From positions 1 to 61,440 of the forward strand of contig CALLAF010000015.1 of the NCBI GenBank assembly GCA_938002605.1: 61,440 bases of DNA, written 5' to 3'. A program made the position numbers and the translations under genes. The notes below the pieces were generated by a model. The model saw nothing but the letters and a program-made list of their open reading frames with translations. It ran no database searches and had not been told where the DNA came from. Shown here piece after piece: positions 34,856 through 44,954 of the stretch (position 1 is its first letter; each line of letters begins with the position of its first letter). The stretch comes from an uncultured Paracoccaceae bacterium (lineage in GTDB: Bacteria > Pseudomonadota > Alphaproteobacteria > Rhodobacterales > Rhodobacteraceae).

Positions 34856-34882
34856 AAGGGCCCGGGATTTTCCCGAGCCCTT
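34856..34882 (-). promoter_or_regulatory. stem-loop between aapJ and aapQ
   Basis: AAGGGCCCGGGA (34856-34867) pairs with TCCCGAGCCCTT (34871-34882) with one mismatch around TTT. It lies 16 bases after the aapJ stop and has only a weak T tract, fitting partial termination or 3'-end protection that raises binding-protein level over the permeases. Confidence 0.7.
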
Positions 34883-34897
34883 CGCCATTTTCAGATC

Positions 34898-35917
34898 CTA
34901 GCGGAAAGGTGGAGAGTAGATCAGACCACCTTCAGTCCACTGTGCGTTCAGGCCACGGGCCAGAGCGATAGCAGTGTTCTCGCCGATGTTGTCTTCGAAC
35001 AGCTCACCGTAGTTGCCGCCAGCCATGATCGCGTTTTTCGCCCAGTCGGCTTCCAGACCCAGTTGCGCGCCCAGTTCACCTTCGGTGCCCAGCAGACGGT
35101 TAACTTCTGGGTTGTCGCCTGGTGTCGCAGCCAGTTCTTCGATGTTTTCTGATGTCACGCCCAGCTCTTCAGCTGTGATCAGCGCGTTCAGTGTCCAACG
35201 TGCGATATCACCCCATTCGTTGTCGCCGTGGCGAACAAGCGGGCCAAGTGGCTCTTTAGAGATGATTTCTGGCAACAGAACGTGGTCGCCTGGGTTTTCA
35301 AACGCTGCACGCGTCGCAGCAAGGCCAGATGCGTCAGTTGTGTATACGTCACAAGCACCGGCAAGGTACTGCTGTTGGCCTTCAGCGTTTGTTTCAATCG
35401 GCACTGGTTCGTATGTGATGCCGTTAACGCGGAAGTAGTCAGCAAGGTTCAGCTCTGTTGTTGTACCAGTTTGGATACAAACAGTCGCGCCGTCCAGTTC
35501 TGTCGCAGATGTCACGCCCAGTGCTTTTGGCACGAGGAAACCCTGACCGTCATAGTAGTTCACGCCAACAAATTCGAACTTCAAGTCGACGTCACGGCTC
35601 ATGGTCCATGTTGTGTTACGTGCGAGAAGATCGATTTCGCCAGACGCAAGCGCTGTGAAACGTGTTTGGCCAGTTGTTGGTACGAACTCAACGGCTGTTG
35701 GGTCGCCAAAGATTGCTGCTGCAACGGCACGGCATACGCCGACGTCAAAACCTTCCCATTCGCCTTCGGCGTTTGGTGCGGCAAAGCCGATAAGGCCAGT
35801 TGTAACGCCGCAGTTCAGCGAGCCACGTGCTTTGACGTCGTCAAGTGTCGCCGCAGAAGCCATGCCAGCAGCCAAGCCGGCGGCAGTCAGCGCGCCAAAA
35901 AATACGGTTTTTTTCAT
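34898..35917 (-). CDS. aapJ: general L-amino acid ABC transporter binding protein
   Basis: Periplasmic binding protein of 339 residues, first gene of the operon. The signal peptide is MKKTVFFGALTAAGLAAGMA with cleavage near ASA-AT. The mature part opens LDDVKARGSLNCGVTTGLIG, and the internal QTRFTALASGEIDLLARNTT, followed by TWTMSRD, is diagnostic of AapJ/BztA. It has a good ribosome site (GGAAGAGG) and about 210 bases of free upstream sequence for regulation. I saw no convincing -35/-10 pair there. Confidence 0.93.
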   Translation of the reverse strand: MKKTVFFGALTAAGLAAGMASAATLDDVKARGSLNCGVTTGLIGFAAPNAEGEWEGFDVGVCRAVAAAIFGDPTAVEFVPTTGQTRFTALASGEIDLLARNTTWTMSRDVDLKFEFVGVNYYDGQGFLVPKALGVTSATELDGATVCIQTGTTTELNLADYFRVNGITYEPVPIETNAEGQQQYLAGACDVYTTDASGLAATRAAFENPGDHVLLPEIISKEPLGPLVRHGDNEWGDIARWTLNALITAEELGVTSENIEELAATPGDNPEVNRLLGTEGELGAQLGLEADWAKNAIMAGGNYGELFEDNIGENTAIALARGLNAQWTEGGLIYSPPFR

Positions 35918-36134
35918 TTTTACCTCTTCCTGAGTTTCCGCCCCAACATCGGGGCAGTCTTTTATCCCGTCCCGATGGACAGTGTATGGTGAATAAGCAG
36001 GCTCTCACCCGATTAATCAGCCTAGACTGTGCGGAATCAGCCGATAAGGTCAAGAGGACCAAATGGAAAACTCTGTGCATTTGCCGCGAAAACAGGCAGT
36101 TTTCCCGAAAATCGGAAATTCACAGGACGATTCC

Positions 36135-36845
36135 CTATGCTTGTGAAAGCCGATAAAACCGCACAGCGTCCAAAAATGCGGCACGTTTGGTCACTTCGAG
36201 GGCAGTGGCTTCATCGTCCTCTCCCCATTGTTCAATTTGCCAATGCTCATCGATACGCGAAACCGTCCAGGCATGGTCCGGATCGACAGCATCACGCGTT
36301 ACAGCCACCCCAAGAATCAGTGACCCTGAAATACTGATCAGGTCATGGGCTGCGGCCAAAGCGAACGCATCAAAGGCAAAAACCTCTGCGCGCAACCGCG
36401 CCAACGCATCAGGGTTTTGCATCACATGCATCACCCCCTCGCCCACGGCCAGGCGCGCGTTTAATTCTTGCGCCGCCCAATCTAGCAACGGATCCCACGC
36501 CGCAGCTTGGCGTGCAATAAGTGTATCTGGCCCGGCCGCCCGATAGCACAGCAAATCGCTATCGCCATACTCAGCCAACATCGCGGCTACTTCGGCGTGT
36601 TGCGTGCGCACTTTGTCGATGGCGGCGTTTGCCCCGCGCGTGATCGGCATGCTGAGCGGATCGACATACTCACCCTGCGCATCCCATTCCGCTGCGATTG
36701 CTTCGGCCATAGGCAATGTGGGTACGATTAACGTCTCCTTCGCGGGCGTTTTTACACTGCGCCCGTCAAGTTCCACCGTGAAACCGCCCTCACATGCCGT
36801 CGCAACGGCTGTTTTCCAAAATCGCTTCGGTTTCCAATCGCTCAT
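36135..36845 (-). CDS. ATP12-family F1-ATPase assembly chaperone
   Basis: Protein of 236 residues of the ATP12 family, which helps assemble the alpha subunit of F1-ATPase and is shared by alphaproteobacteria and mitochondria. Visible features are FWKTAVATACEGGFTVELDG, the conserved AEWDAQGEYVDPLSMPITR, and DPLLDWAAQELNARLAVGEG. It is the last gene of a run rarA-fluC-rluC-HAD-ATP12 in which genes overlap or nearly touch. It starts one base after the HAD stop. Confidence 0.9.
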   Translation of the reverse strand: MSDWKPKRFWKTAVATACEGGFTVELDGRSVKTPAKETLIVPTLPMAEAIAAEWDAQGEYVDPLSMPITRGANAAIDKVRTQHAEVAAMLAEYGDSDLLCYRAAGPDTLIARQAAAWDPLLDWAAQELNARLAVGEGVMHVMQNPDALARLRAEVFAFDAFALAAAHDLISISGSLILGVAVTRDAVDPDHAWTVSRIDEHWQIEQWGEDDEATALEVTKRAAFLDAVRFYRLSQA

Positions 36846-36846
36846 C

Positions 36847-37512
36847 TTACTGTCCTACAAGTGTATCTACGGCACCCGGCAGGGCACCAAAATCCGCAAT
36901 CAGCATATCTGGCCGCAACATTTCCGCCGCGTGATAGCCCCAAGGCACACCAATCTTGGCAACCCCAGCGGCGCGCGCCATATCCATATCATATGTGGTA
37001 TCGCCGACCATAACCGCGCGCTGCGCAGCAACGCCCAATTCATTCAAAGCCGTCAAAATCATCGACGGGTTTGGCTTCGATGGATGGTGATCCGCAACTT
37101 GTTCACTGTGAAAGAAGCCTTCGAGCGCATGACGTTCAAGCAATTTGTCCAACCCACGCCGTGATTTTCCTGTCGCAACGGCCAGCAAAGTGTTGTCTTG
37201 CCCAGCGAGCACATCAAGAACGTCGCGCGCACCGGGGTATAGCGGCCCGTGATTGGCGTTTTGCGCGCGTTGGGTGCTGAATGCGTCCTTATACCCAGCG
37301 ACCAAACGCGCCTGCGTCACGGTATCAGCATCCGGGCACAGTTTGGCAAAGGCCACATCAAGCGATAGCCCAACAATCGACAGCACATCAGCGCGCGGCG
37401 GCATGACAATTTTTTCGGCGTCAAAAGCATGCGCCATCGCTGCCATGATTTCAGCCTGACTGTCGACCAACGTGCCATCGACGTCGAATATTACAAGGCG
37501 CAGATCACTCAT
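36847..37512 (-). CDS. HAD-family phosphatase (Gph-like)
   Basis: Hydrolase of 221 residues. Motif I DVDGTLVDS contains the nucleophile aspartate, motif II VATGKS, and motif III/IV KPNPSMIL with VGDTTYDMDMARAAG. It resembles phosphoglycolate and nucleotide phosphatases. The start is ATG 37512, eight bases inside the pseudouridine synthase gene; a longer frame to 37620 would lie inside that gene and is rejected. The substrate is unknown. Confidence 0.88.
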   Translation of the reverse strand: MSDLRLVIFDVDGTLVDSQAEIMAAMAHAFDAEKIVMPPRADVLSIVGLSLDVAFAKLCPDADTVTQARLVAGYKDAFSTQRAQNANHGPLYPGARDVLDVLAGQDNTLLAVATGKSRRGLDKLLERHALEGFFHSEQVADHHPSKPNPSMILTALNELGVAAQRAVMVGDTTYDMDMARAAGVAKIGVPWGYHAAEMLRPDMLIADFGALPGAVDTLVGQ

Positions 37513-38557
37513 CCGGCATATTGAATGGATCAATCGGTGCATGGCCGACAACCCACCCAACGTAATCCCATGTATTTTGCATATGCTCTGGTAGCGGCGC
37601 CGTAATGTGCAACTGCGCACCAGTAGCAGGATGTTCGATCGTCAGGGACCGCGCATGCAGATGCATCTTACGGCCAATTTCAGAGCCCATGCCAGCCCCC
37701 CAACCGTCGCCAAGGTTTTCTTGGCTAGAGCCGCCATATTTCCCGTCACCAATGATTGGATGCCCGATCTCGGCCATATGGGCGCGCAGCTGGTGGGTCC
37801 GGCCGGTAATCGGCACAAGCGCGCACCAAGACGCGCGCGACGCGAGCGTATCCATCACAGCGTAATCGGATGTGGCGCGTTTTGCGCCTTCGGTGCTTTC
37901 GACATCACGCGGATGCACGCAACGCATCTTTTCATTCTCACCGCCACGGCCACCGCCGGCCTTGACCAAACCATATTTTATGGTCCCAGCACGCGGATGC
38001 GGCACGCCCGCAACAGCAGCCCAGTAAATCTTGCGGGTTTCGCGGTGCTTAAGGTTTTCGGTCAACTGCTTGGCCATCATCCGGGTGCGCGCCAGTAGCA
38101 ACACGCCCGATGTGTCTTTATCCAACCGATGCACAAGACGCGGCTTTTCATCATATCCAAAGGTCAGCGCCTCAGCCAAGCCATCCACGTGGCGCGTGGT
38201 ATTGGTGCCGCCCTGTGTTGCAAGCCCATGCGGCTTGTTGATCGCAATGATGTAGTCGTCTTTGTAGATCACACAAGATTGGATTAGCTTTGCGTCGGCC
38301 TTTGTCACACCCTGACGGGCCAAGGACCGCAGCGCGTTCGCTTCTTCCTCGGATGGCAACGGCGGGATGCGCAGCTTTTGTCCGACTTCAAGCCGTGTAT
38401 TGGATTTCACGCGGCCACCATCCACGCGCAATTCACCCTTGCGGCACATCTTTTCGATGCGCCCTTGGGTGACGTGTGGGTAAAGACGGCGCAAATAGCG
38501 GTCAAGCCGCTGATCACCGTCGTCGGGGCCGATTGTCCGTGTCTGTACGCCGCTCAT
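37505..38557 (-). CDS. rluC: 23S rRNA pseudouridine synthase, RluC-like
   Basis: RNA-modifying enzyme of 350 residues. An N-terminal S4 RNA-binding domain (DQRLDRYLRRLYPHVTQGRI) precedes the RluA-type catalytic domain with HRLDKDTSGVLLLA, whose aspartate is catalytic. GRTHQLRAHMAEIGHPI is the second conserved motif. The start is ATG 38557 with AAAGG upstream; the longer frame into fluC is rejected. It overlaps fluC by four bases and the HAD gene by eight. RluC modifies positions 955, 2504 and 2580 in E. coli; the exact sites here are not known. Confidence 0.88.
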   Translation of the reverse strand: MSGVQTRTIGPDDGDQRLDRYLRRLYPHVTQGRIEKMCRKGELRVDGGRVKSNTRLEVGQKLRIPPLPSEEEANALRSLARQGVTKADAKLIQSCVIYKDDYIIAINKPHGLATQGGTNTTRHVDGLAEALTFGYDEKPRLVHRLDKDTSGVLLLARTRMMAKQLTENLKHRETRKIYWAAVAGVPHPRAGTIKYGLVKAGGGRGGENEKMRCVHPRDVESTEGAKRATSDYAVMDTLASRASWCALVPITGRTHQLRAHMAEIGHPIIGDGKYGGSSQENLGDGWGAGMGSEIGRKMHLHARSLTIEHPATGAQLHITAPLPEHMQNTWDYVGWVVGHAPIDPFNMPDE

Positions 38558-38904
38558 AGGGCACCTTTCGCAATCCAAAGGCCAACAGCGCAAGCCGCCA
38601 GCGATAATAGAACCGTGCCCATAACATATCCACCAGCCGCCGCCAGCCTTCCGGCCTCAAGCAAACGCATGGTATCAAGTGAAAACGCAGAAAATGTAGT
38701 GAAACCGCCCAAAACGCCGACAATCAGGAACGGCTGCCATGCATGGAACCCCTTATGTTGGATCGTCGCATAGATGGCACCAATGAGCAGCGACCCCAGA
38801 GTGTTTACCAGCATCGTTCCAAACGGAAAGGCCATGCTGGCCACAATCAAATAGCGCAGTACAGCCCCCAGCGCACCTCCGCAGGCCACCATCAATAGTG
38901 TCAT
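38554..38904 (-). CDS. crcB: fluoride channel FluC/CrcB
   Basis: Membrane protein of 116 residues with four hydrophobic segments that exports fluoride as a dimer. The conserved GGALGAVLRYL near the N-terminus, NTLGSLLIGA and GGFTTFSAFSLDT are all present. It overlaps rarA (ATGA, 38901-38904) and rluC by four bases each. I see no fluoride riboswitch in front of it, because the gene starts inside rarA. Confidence 0.93.
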   Translation of the reverse strand: MTLLMVACGGALGAVLRYLIVASMAFPFGTMLVNTLGSLLIGAIYATIQHKGFHAWQPFLIVGVLGGFTTFSAFSLDTMRLLEAGRLAAAGGYVMGTVLLSLAACAVGLWIAKGAL

Positions 38905-40211
38905 GACCTATTCCTTTTCGCGCGCAGCCCGGCAAAGTAATCGACGCGCTTTTTCAACTCGCGTTCAAACCCGCGATCAACGGGCAGGTAATAAACGCCG
39001 CGCTTCATCCCATCAGGAAAATAGTTCTGGCCGGAAAACGCGTCTTCGGCGTCATGGTCATAGGCGTAGCCTGCGCCAAAACCTTGATCCTTCATCATCT
39101 GCGTTGGGGCATTGATGATATGGCTTGGCGGCGGGGTAGACCCTGTGCTTTTCGCCGCGACCACGGCTGCCTTATATCCAACGTAGGCCGCGTTCGATTT
39201 CGGGGCCAAGGCGACGTAAACCAAGGCCTGCGCTAATGCCAATTCACCTTCGGGACTGCCGATGCGTTCATAAGCATCCCATGATTGCAAACAGACTGCC
39301 TGCGCTTGCGGGTCGGCAAGCCCGACCTCCTCGACGGCCATGCGAGTGATCCGGCGCGCCAAATATCGCGGGTCCTCGCCCCCTGCCAACATGCGCGCAA
39401 ACCAATAAAGCGCGGCATCCGGGTCCGATCCGCGTACCGATTTATGCAACGCGCTGATCAGGTTGTAATGCTCTTCGCCCGATTTGTCGTATTTCGCTGC
39501 GCGTTTCATCAAGCGCTTGGTCAGATCATCCGTGGATAGTTTTCGATCCACCTTCCACGCGGCAACCTGTTCAATCAGATTCAAAAGCGCGCGCCCATCG
39601 CCATCGGCCATCTCAAGCAACGCCTCACGCGCGTGACCATCAAGCGGCAAGGCACAGTCCAATTCCTGTTCGGCGCGCTGCGCGAGGCGTTCCAGATCAG
39701 CCAAATCAAGCCGGGTCAGTATTAGAACCTGCGAGCGGCTCAGCACCGCGGCGTTCAATTCAAAACTGGGGTTTTCTGTCGTGGCGCCGACCAAAAGAAT
39801 GGTGCCATCTTCCATATAGGGCAAAAACCCATCTTGCTGGGCTTTGTTGAAACGGTGAATCTCATCCACGAACAACAAAGTGCCCTTACCGTTTTGACGG
39901 CGGATTTTAGCGGCTTCAAACACCTTACGCAGGTCCGGCACGCCCGTAAAAATCGCAGATATCTGCACAAAATGAAGATCAGTTTCATCGGCCAACAGGC
40001 GGGCAATCGTTGTTTTACCGACACCCGGCGGCCCCCAAAAAATCAACGACGACAAGGACCCCGAAGACAGCATCGTACCCAACGGCGCATCCGGCCCAAG
40101 CACCTGTTCTTGCCCAATGACATCACCCAAACGCTGCGGCCGCAAACGATCCGCCAATGGGCGCGGGCCTACGGGGGTGTCGGGTTGCGGTGTTGCGAAT
40201 AGATCAGCCAT
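38901..40211 (-). CDS. rarA: replication-associated recombination protein RarA (MgsA)
   Basis: AAA+ ATPase of 436 residues that acts at stalled forks. Walker A is GPPGVGKT (60-67), Walker B LLFVDEIHRFNKAQQD, sensor 1 GATTENPSFELN, and the C-terminal domain has the MgsA-type SDPDAALYWFARMLAGGEDP. The start is ATG 40211; a TTG eight codons earlier is the only longer option. It is the first gene of its run and is separated from rplQ by a terminator. Confidence 0.93.
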   Translation of the reverse strand: MADLFATPQPDTPVGPRPLADRLRPQRLGDVIGQEQVLGPDAPLGTMLSSGSLSSLIFWGPPGVGKTTIARLLADETDLHFVQISAIFTGVPDLRKVFEAAKIRRQNGKGTLLFVDEIHRFNKAQQDGFLPYMEDGTILLVGATTENPSFELNAAVLSRSQVLILTRLDLADLERLAQRAEQELDCALPLDGHAREALLEMADGDGRALLNLIEQVAAWKVDRKLSTDDLTKRLMKRAAKYDKSGEEHYNLISALHKSVRGSDPDAALYWFARMLAGGEDPRYLARRITRMAVEEVGLADPQAQAVCLQSWDAYERIGSPEGELALAQALVYVALAPKSNAAYVGYKAAVVAAKSTGSTPPPSHIINAPTQMMKDQGFGAGYAYDHDAEDAFSGQNYFPDGMKRGVYYLPVDRGFERELKKRVDYFAGLRAKRNRS

Positions 40212-40242
40212 AGGACGAACATATGCTTTATGCAAAAAAGCG

Positions 40243-40268
40243 AAAGCCCCGCGTGACCGCGAGGCTTT
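40243..40268 (-). terminator. rho-independent terminator of the rplQ (alpha) operon
   Basis: AAAGCCCCGCG (40243-40253) pairs with CGCGAGGCTTT (40258-40268) with one mismatch. On the minus strand a T-rich tract follows (A run at 40234-40239 on the plus strand). It lies 26 bases after the rplQ stop. Confidence 0.85.
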
Positions 40269-40294
40269 GCAAAATTTGACAAAACGTGAGCAAC

Positions 40295-40714
40295 TTAATC
40301 CTCAGCGTTCTCATATTCAGCCAAACGTGCTTTGTCAGCAGACCCTTTGGCATCGACATCGCGGTCGACGAATTCGATGATCGCCATTGGCGCCATGTCG
40401 CCGTAGCGGAAGCCGGCTTTCATGATGCGGATGTAGCCACCCTGACGGTCCTTGTAGCGTGGCCCAAGGATTTCGAACAGTTTCGCTGTGTGCATTTCTT
40501 GCTTCAGGCGTGCATTTGCCTGACGACGGGCGTGCAGGTCGCCGCGTTTTGCAAGCGTGATCAGCTTTTCAGTGATCCGGCGCAATTCTTTTGCTTTTGG
40601 CAATGTTGTTTTGATTTGCTCATGTTCGATGAGCGAGCCAGCCATGTTCGCGAACAGCGCTTTGCGGTGTTCATGTGTACGGTTCAGGCGGCGGTAACCA
40701 CGTGCGTGACGCAT
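40295..40714 (-). CDS. rplQ: 50S ribosomal protein L17
   Basis: Protein of 139 residues, last gene of the alpha operon. The N-terminus [20 protein letters not shown] and internal [16 protein letters not shown] segment ([20 protein letters not shown]) are typical. It is about 15-20 residues longer at the C-terminus than the E. coli protein, with an acidic tail, as is usual in alphaproteobacteria. A hairpin at 40824-40839 separates it from rpoA. Confidence 0.97.
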   Translation of the reverse strand: MRHARGYRRLNRTHEHRKALFANMAGSLIEHEQIKTTLPKAKELRRITEKLITLAKRGDLHARRQANARLKQEMHTAKLFEILGPRYKDRQGGYIRIMKAGFRYGDMAPMAIIEFVDRDVDAKGSADKARLAEYENAED

Positions 40715-40823
40715 TTGATAGTCTCCTAGTGCTTTATACTTTGTGCAGCGGTCTGATGCGTGCCAGCCGCGTTATTGGGGCAGAATTGCCCAGGTATTCC
40801 CCGCTAATGCAGGCATTTGCGGA

Positions 40824-40839
40824 TGGGCCCGAAGGCCCA
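40824..40839 (-). promoter_or_regulatory. stem-loop between rpoA and rplQ
   Basis: TGGGCC (40824-40829) pairs with GGCCCA (40834-40839) around CGAA, with two further G-C pairs outside one mismatch. No T tract follows on the minus strand. It may be a processing or stability element. Confidence 0.5.
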
Positions 40840-40848
40840 CCCAAATTC

Positions 40849-41865
40849 TTAGAACTGATCTTCGAATTTCTTCGCCAGATCTTCGATGTTATCCGGTGGC
40901 CAGTCCTCTACGTCCATGCCGAGGTGCAGCCCCATGCCTGACAGCACTTCTTTGATTTCGTTCAAAGACTTGCGGCCAAAGTTTGGAGTGCGGAGCATTT
41001 CTGCTTCGGTTTTCTGGATCAGATCGCCAATGTAAACGATGTTGTCGTTCTTGAGGCAATTTGCAGACCGGACAGACAGTTCCAGCTCGTCCACTTTCTT
41101 GAGCAGAAGTGGGTTGAACTCGAGACCATCATCGTCTTGGCCAGCAGTTGCTGATTCAGGCTCGTCGAAGTTGACGAAGATCGACAGCTGGTCCTGCAAG
41201 ATGCGGGCCGCATAAGCAACCGCGTCATCCGGTGTGATAGAACCGTCTGTTTCGACTTTCATCGTCAGCTTGTCATAGTCCAGAACCTGACCTTCACGGG
41301 TCGGCTGCACGTCATAGCTGACTTTTTTGACAGGGCTATAGATCGCGTCGATCGCAATCATACCGATCGGTGCGTCTTCCGGCTTGTTCTTGTCAGCCGC
41401 AACATAGCCCTTCCCGGTATTCACGGTCAGTTCCATGTAAAGATCAGCGCCATCATCAAGGTGACAGATCACGTGGTCTTTGTTCAGCACTTCGATCCCA
41501 GCAGCTTCTGAGATGTCAGCAGCGGTCACAACGCCCGGGCCTTTGGCCTGAACTGACAAACGCTTTGGGCCTTCGACTTCCATACGGATGGCGACGCCTT
41601 TGAGGTTCAAAACGATGTCGGTTACGTCTTCACGCACACCAGACACGGATGAGAACTCGTGCAGAACGTTATCGATCTGAACGGCAGTGATCGCAGCACC
41701 TTGCAGCGATGACATCAGGATACGGCGCAATGCGTTGCCCAAAGTCAGACCAAAGCCACGCTCAAGCGGTTCAGCAATCACAGTTGCCTGACGCATTGGG
41801 TCGTTGCCCGGTTTCACTTCCAATTGAGTTGGTTTAATCAACTCAGCCCAGTTCTTGTGGATCAT
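40849..41865 (-). CDS. rpoA: RNA polymerase subunit alpha
   Basis: Protein of 338 residues. The N-terminal assembly domain starts [20 protein letters not shown] and contains [20 protein letters not shown]. The C-terminal domain has the 265-type determinant region [19 protein letters not shown] and [20 protein letters not shown]. The start is ATG 41865, preceded by GGAGGGA. An acidic insertion before the CTD ([12 protein letters not shown]) forms the linker. A strong hairpin upstream separates it from rpsK. Confidence 0.97.
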   Translation of the reverse strand: MIHKNWAELIKPTQLEVKPGNDPMRQATVIAEPLERGFGLTLGNALRRILMSSLQGAAITAVQIDNVLHEFSSVSGVREDVTDIVLNLKGVAIRMEVEGPKRLSVQAKGPGVVTAADISEAAGIEVLNKDHVICHLDDGADLYMELTVNTGKGYVAADKNKPEDAPIGMIAIDAIYSPVKKVSYDVQPTREGQVLDYDKLTMKVETDGSITPDDAVAYAARILQDQLSIFVNFDEPESATAGQDDDGLEFNPLLLKKVDELELSVRSANCLKNDNIVYIGDLIQKTEAEMLRTPNFGRKSLNEIKEVLSGMGLHLGMDVEDWPPDNIEDLAKKFEDQF

Positions 41866-41931
41866 GTGTCCCTCCATTCCTGTTTACCTTCATGTCCGAA
41901 AGGCAAACGCCCGAGGTTTCAAAATGACGGA

Positions 41932-41963
41932 TTGGGGCCGTGCAAAAATATGCACGACCCCAA
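41932..41963 (-). promoter_or_regulatory. strong stem-loop between rpsK and rpoA
   Basis: TTGGGGCCGTGCA (41932-41944) pairs with TGCACGACCCCAA (41951-41963) with a single mismatch around six bases. It lies 15 bases after the rpsK stop. The sequence that follows is not a clear T tract, so partial termination or RNase processing that sets rpoA level is more likely than a full stop. Confidence 0.65.
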
Positions 41964-41978
41964 AGCGTTTGGGTGAAA

Positions 41979-42368
41979 TTAGACGCGGCGGCGCTTTGGT
42001 GGGCGGCAGCCGTTGTGCGCCATTGGAGTCACGTCACGGATCGATGTGATGTTGAAACCAGCAGCAGCCAAAGCGCGCAATGCGCTTTCACGGCCAGAAC
42101 CAGGACCCTGCACTTCGACCTCAAGCGTTTTCACGCCGTGATCTTGTGCTTTCTTGCCCGCATCCTCAGCAGCCATTTGGGCAGCATAAGGTGTCGACTT
42201 GCGTGACCCTTTAAAGCCCATTGTGCCTGCAGACGACCAAGAGATCGCGTTGCCCTGCACATCGGAGATGAGGATTTTTGTGTTGTTGAAAGAAGAGTTC
42301 ACGTGAGCAACGCCAGCGGCGATGTTCTTGGAAACCTTCTTTTTGGTGCGTTTGGTATCGCGTGCCAT
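41979..42368 (-). CDS. rpsK: 30S ribosomal protein S11
   Basis: Protein of 129 residues. [38 protein letters not shown] and the C-terminal [20 protein letters not shown] are fully conserved S11 features. It lies 14 bases after rpsM and before rpoA, the normal alpha-operon order, except that rpsD is absent, as is usual in alphaproteobacteria. Confidence 0.97.
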   Translation of the reverse strand: MARDTKRTKKKVSKNIAAGVAHVNSSFNNTKILISDVQGNAISWSSAGTMGFKGSRKSTPYAAQMAAEDAGKKAQDHGVKTLEVEVQGPGSGRESALRALAAAGFNITSIRDVTPMAHNGCRPPKRRRV

Positions 42369-42382
42369 CTGTCAGATCTCCC

Positions 42383-42751
42383 TTATTTCTTCTTACCAGC
42401 AATGGCCTTTGCAGGGCCTTTGCGTGTACGTGCGTTGGTTGATGTACGCTGCCCACGAACTGGCAGGTTACGACGGTGACGCAGGCCACGGTAGCAACCA
42501 AGGTCCATCAGGCGCTTGATGTTCATCTGTGTTTCACGGCGCAGGTCACCTTCAACAGTCAGGTTGCCGTCGATATATTCGCGGATCGCCAATACTTCGG
42601 CGTCTGACAATTCGTTGACGCGACGTGTGCGGTCAATTTTTACAGCTTCACAGATTTCTTCAGATTTGGCTGGGCCAATTCCGGTGATATAAGTTAGGGC
42701 GATTGGAACCCGCTTTGCGGTCGGGATGTTTACGCCGGCAATACGTGCCAC
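42383..42751 (-). CDS. rpsM: 30S ribosomal protein S13
   Basis: Protein of 122 residues ([20 protein letters not shown], then [20 protein letters not shown]). The start is a GTG at 42751 with AAGGA nine bases upstream; a longer open frame to 42802 adds residues unknown in S13 and is rejected. About 250 bases separate it from adk, including a 9-base hairpin at 42956-42977 and a second inverted repeat (AAGCCCG to CGGGCTT) near 42808-42831, so rpsM-rpsK-rpoA-rplQ may have its own promoter or leader control. Confidence 0.96.
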   Translation of the reverse strand: MARIAGVNIPTAKRVPIALTYITGIGPAKSEEICEAVKIDRTRRVNELSDAEVLAIREYIDGNLTVEGDLRRETQMNIKRLMDLGCYRGLRHRRNLPVRGQRTSTNARTRKGPAKAIAGKKK

Positions 42752-42955
42752 GTGTGCAATTCCTTTTGGTTGCGGGTCCGTTATTCCAGACCCTTTTTTC
42801 ACAACGCAAGCCCGCAGCGATTGCCCGGGCTTAAGTCATATCGAGGTGGTTGATGGCGTTCCGGGGGCGACCCGTTAACCATCCGTTGATTCCCTTGCGG
42901 GATGGCGCTGTTTAGGAGGGAATAACCTTATGGTCAACCCACCCATACAGCGGCA

Positions 42956-42977
42956 ATGGATTTTCATTAAAATCCAT
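42956..42977 (-). promoter_or_regulatory. AT-rich stem-loop between adk and rpsM
   Basis: ATGGATTTT (42956-42964) pairs perfectly with AAAATCCAT (42969-42977) around four bases, 23 bases after the adk stop. It could end or stabilise the secY-adk message. Confidence 0.5.
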
Positions 42978-43000
42978 CAATTGCAGAAACTTCGAGAAGC

Positions 43001-43576
43001 TTACGCCAACACATCCGCAATGCTCGCCGCGACCTCATCCATACTGGCAAGGCCATCTACAGATTGCAGGTCGCCTTTGGCGTAGTAGTAGCCGATCAGC
43101 GGGCTGGTTTGCTTGTAGTAGGCTAGCAGGCGGACTTTCAGGCTTTCCTCGTTGTCGTCAGCGCGGGCGCTACCGCCCGCAGCAACAGTCTCAGCTGCGC
43201 GGCCAAGGATGCGTTCAACCAGAACCTCATCATTCACCTGCAGCTCGATCACATGGTCCAAGCCCTGCCCCATCTCAGTCAAGAGCGCGTCCAAAGCATC
43301 GGCCTGCGCCAATGTCCGGGGAAAACCATCAAAGATGAACCCGCCTTCGGCGCCATTTTCCAATTGTTCGCGGATCAGGCCGATGACGATTTCATCGGTG
43401 ACAAGATTGCCTGCATCCATCACGGCTGCGACTTTCTTGCCCATCTCAGTTCCACTGGTCCGCGCGGCACGCAGCATGTCACCGGTGCTAAGCTGCACCA
43501 TGTTACGTTCTGCCACAAGTTTTTGTGCTTGTGTGCCTTTGCCCGCTCCGGGCGGTCCCAGTAGAATGATATTCAT
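43001..43576 (-). CDS. adk: adenylate kinase, short-lid form
   Basis: Enzyme of 191 residues that interconverts ATP + AMP and 2 ADP. The P-loop is GPPGAGKGT (7-15) and the AMP site includes STGDMLRAA and [11 protein letters not shown]. It lacks the roughly 27-residue long lid found in the 214-residue E. coli enzyme, as is common in alphaproteobacteria. It overlaps the secY stop by four bases (ATGA), so it is translationally coupled to secY. Confidence 0.96.
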   Translation of the reverse strand: MNIILLGPPGAGKGTQAQKLVAERNMVQLSTGDMLRAARTSGTEMGKKVAAVMDAGNLVTDEIVIGLIREQLENGAEGGFIFDGFPRTLAQADALDALLTEMGQGLDHVIELQVNDEVLVERILGRAAETVAAGGSARADDNEESLKVRLLAYYKQTSPLIGYYYAKGDLQSVDGLASMDEVAASIADVLA

Positions 43577-44934
43577 TTGCGCGATGGTCCCTTACGTTTG
43601 TTTGCACTGCGCTTACCGCGCAGTTGTGACTTCTCGATCAGGCCTTCGTATTGATGGGCGACGAGATGCGACTGGATTTGCTGGATTGTATCCATACCGA
43701 CCGAAACGATGATCAACACAGATGTCCCACCAAAATAGAACGGTACTGACAGTTGCGCCCGGATGATTTCGGGCAACAGCGCGACAAGCGCGAGATAACC
43801 AGAACCAAGCACAAGAATGCGGGTGACGACATAATCCAGATATTCGGCGGTCTTTTTGCCAGGGCGAATACCGGGCACAAAACCATTTTGGTTTTTCAGG
43901 TTGTCGGCAACTTCATCGGTCTTGAACGCGACTTCACGGGTGTAGAAATACGTGAAAAACACAATCATACCGCCAAAGAAGATCAGATAGAGCGGCTGGC
44001 CGGGGCCAAACAGCGCAAGGATCGTTGACATGACAGGGCCAGAGGTCCCACCGCTGAATGTGCTAATGGTCGTTGGCAGCAACAACAAAGCAGACGCAAA
44101 AATCGCAGGGATCACGCCAGCCGGGTTCACCTTGATCGGCAAGTGGCTGGATGAACCGTCAAAAACCTTCATGCCGCGCTGTTGGCGCGGATACTGAATG
44201 TGGATCTTGCGCAGTGAGCGCTCCATAAACACCACAAACAACAGCACAATGCCAACCATGACCAAAATGCCAATAATGGTCAGCGGGCTGATGGTGCCAG
44301 ACCGGCCTTGGGCAAGGAATTGTGCCAATGCAGCTGGAATTTCAGCGATAATGCCAACAAAGATAATCAGCGAAATACCGTTGCCGATACCGCGTGCAGT
44401 GATCTGCTCGCCAATCCACATCAACAGCATGGTGCCGCCAACGATTGTGATCATACAGGCAGCGCGGAAAAACAGGCCCGGATCAGTGGCGAAACCACCC
44501 GCTTCAAGCCCAACAGCCAGCCCGTAGGCTTGCACCGTGGCAAGGAACACAGTCCCATAACGCGTGTATTGGGTCAGTTTGCGACGCCCCTGCTCGCCCT
44601 CTTTCTTGAGGTTCTTGAGCGGCTCCCACATTGAGCCCAATAATTGCATCACGATCGACGCAGAAATGTAAGGCATAATACCAAGGGTAAAGATCGCCAT
44701 GCGGGACAGCGCGCCACCGGTAAACATCGACAGAATACCACCAATGCCTGTGGCAGCCTGATCCATAAATTCGCGCAAAGCGTTCGAATCGATGCCGGGA
44801 ACCGGAATATAGGTGCCTAGACGGTAAACCATCAGCATCCCGATGGTGAATAGAATACGCTGACGCAGTTCGGTTGCTTTACCGAACGCGCTCCAACTTA
44901 TGTTGGATGCCATTTGCTCTGCTGCAGAAGCCAT
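43573..44934 (-). CDS. secY: preprotein translocase subunit SecY
   Basis: Central channel subunit of the Sec translocon, 453 residues with ten hydrophobic segments. The plug region [16 protein letters not shown], the conserved [15 protein letters not shown] and cytoplasmic loop [19 protein letters not shown], and the late loop [18 protein letters not shown] are present. It follows rplO by about 100 bases that hold a strong hairpin, and it overlaps adk. Confidence 0.97.
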   Translation of the reverse strand: MASAAEQMASNISWSAFGKATELRQRILFTIGMLMVYRLGTYIPVPGIDSNALREFMDQAATGIGGILSMFTGGALSRMAIFTLGIMPYISASIVMQLLGSMWEPLKNLKKEGEQGRRKLTQYTRYGTVFLATVQAYGLAVGLEAGGFATDPGLFFRAACMITIVGGTMLLMWIGEQITARGIGNGISLIIFVGIIAEIPAALAQFLAQGRSGTISPLTIIGILVMVGIVLLFVVFMERSLRKIHIQYPRQQRGMKVFDGSSSHLPIKVNPAGVIPAIFASALLLLPTTISTFSGGTSGPVMSTILALFGPGQPLYLIFFGGMIVFFTYFYTREVAFKTDEVADNLKNQNGFVPGIRPGKKTAEYLDYVVTRILVLGSGYLALVALLPEIIRAQLSVPFYFGGTSVLIIVSVGMDTIQQIQSHLVAHQYEGLIEKSQLRGKRSANKRKGPSRK

Positions 44935-44954
44935 TTCGTGTCTCTTTTCATGCT

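Noticed and set aside
38905..40211. Fluoride riboswitch for crcB
   Set aside because: The gene starts inside rarA with a four-base overlap and there is no leader to hold a riboswitch.
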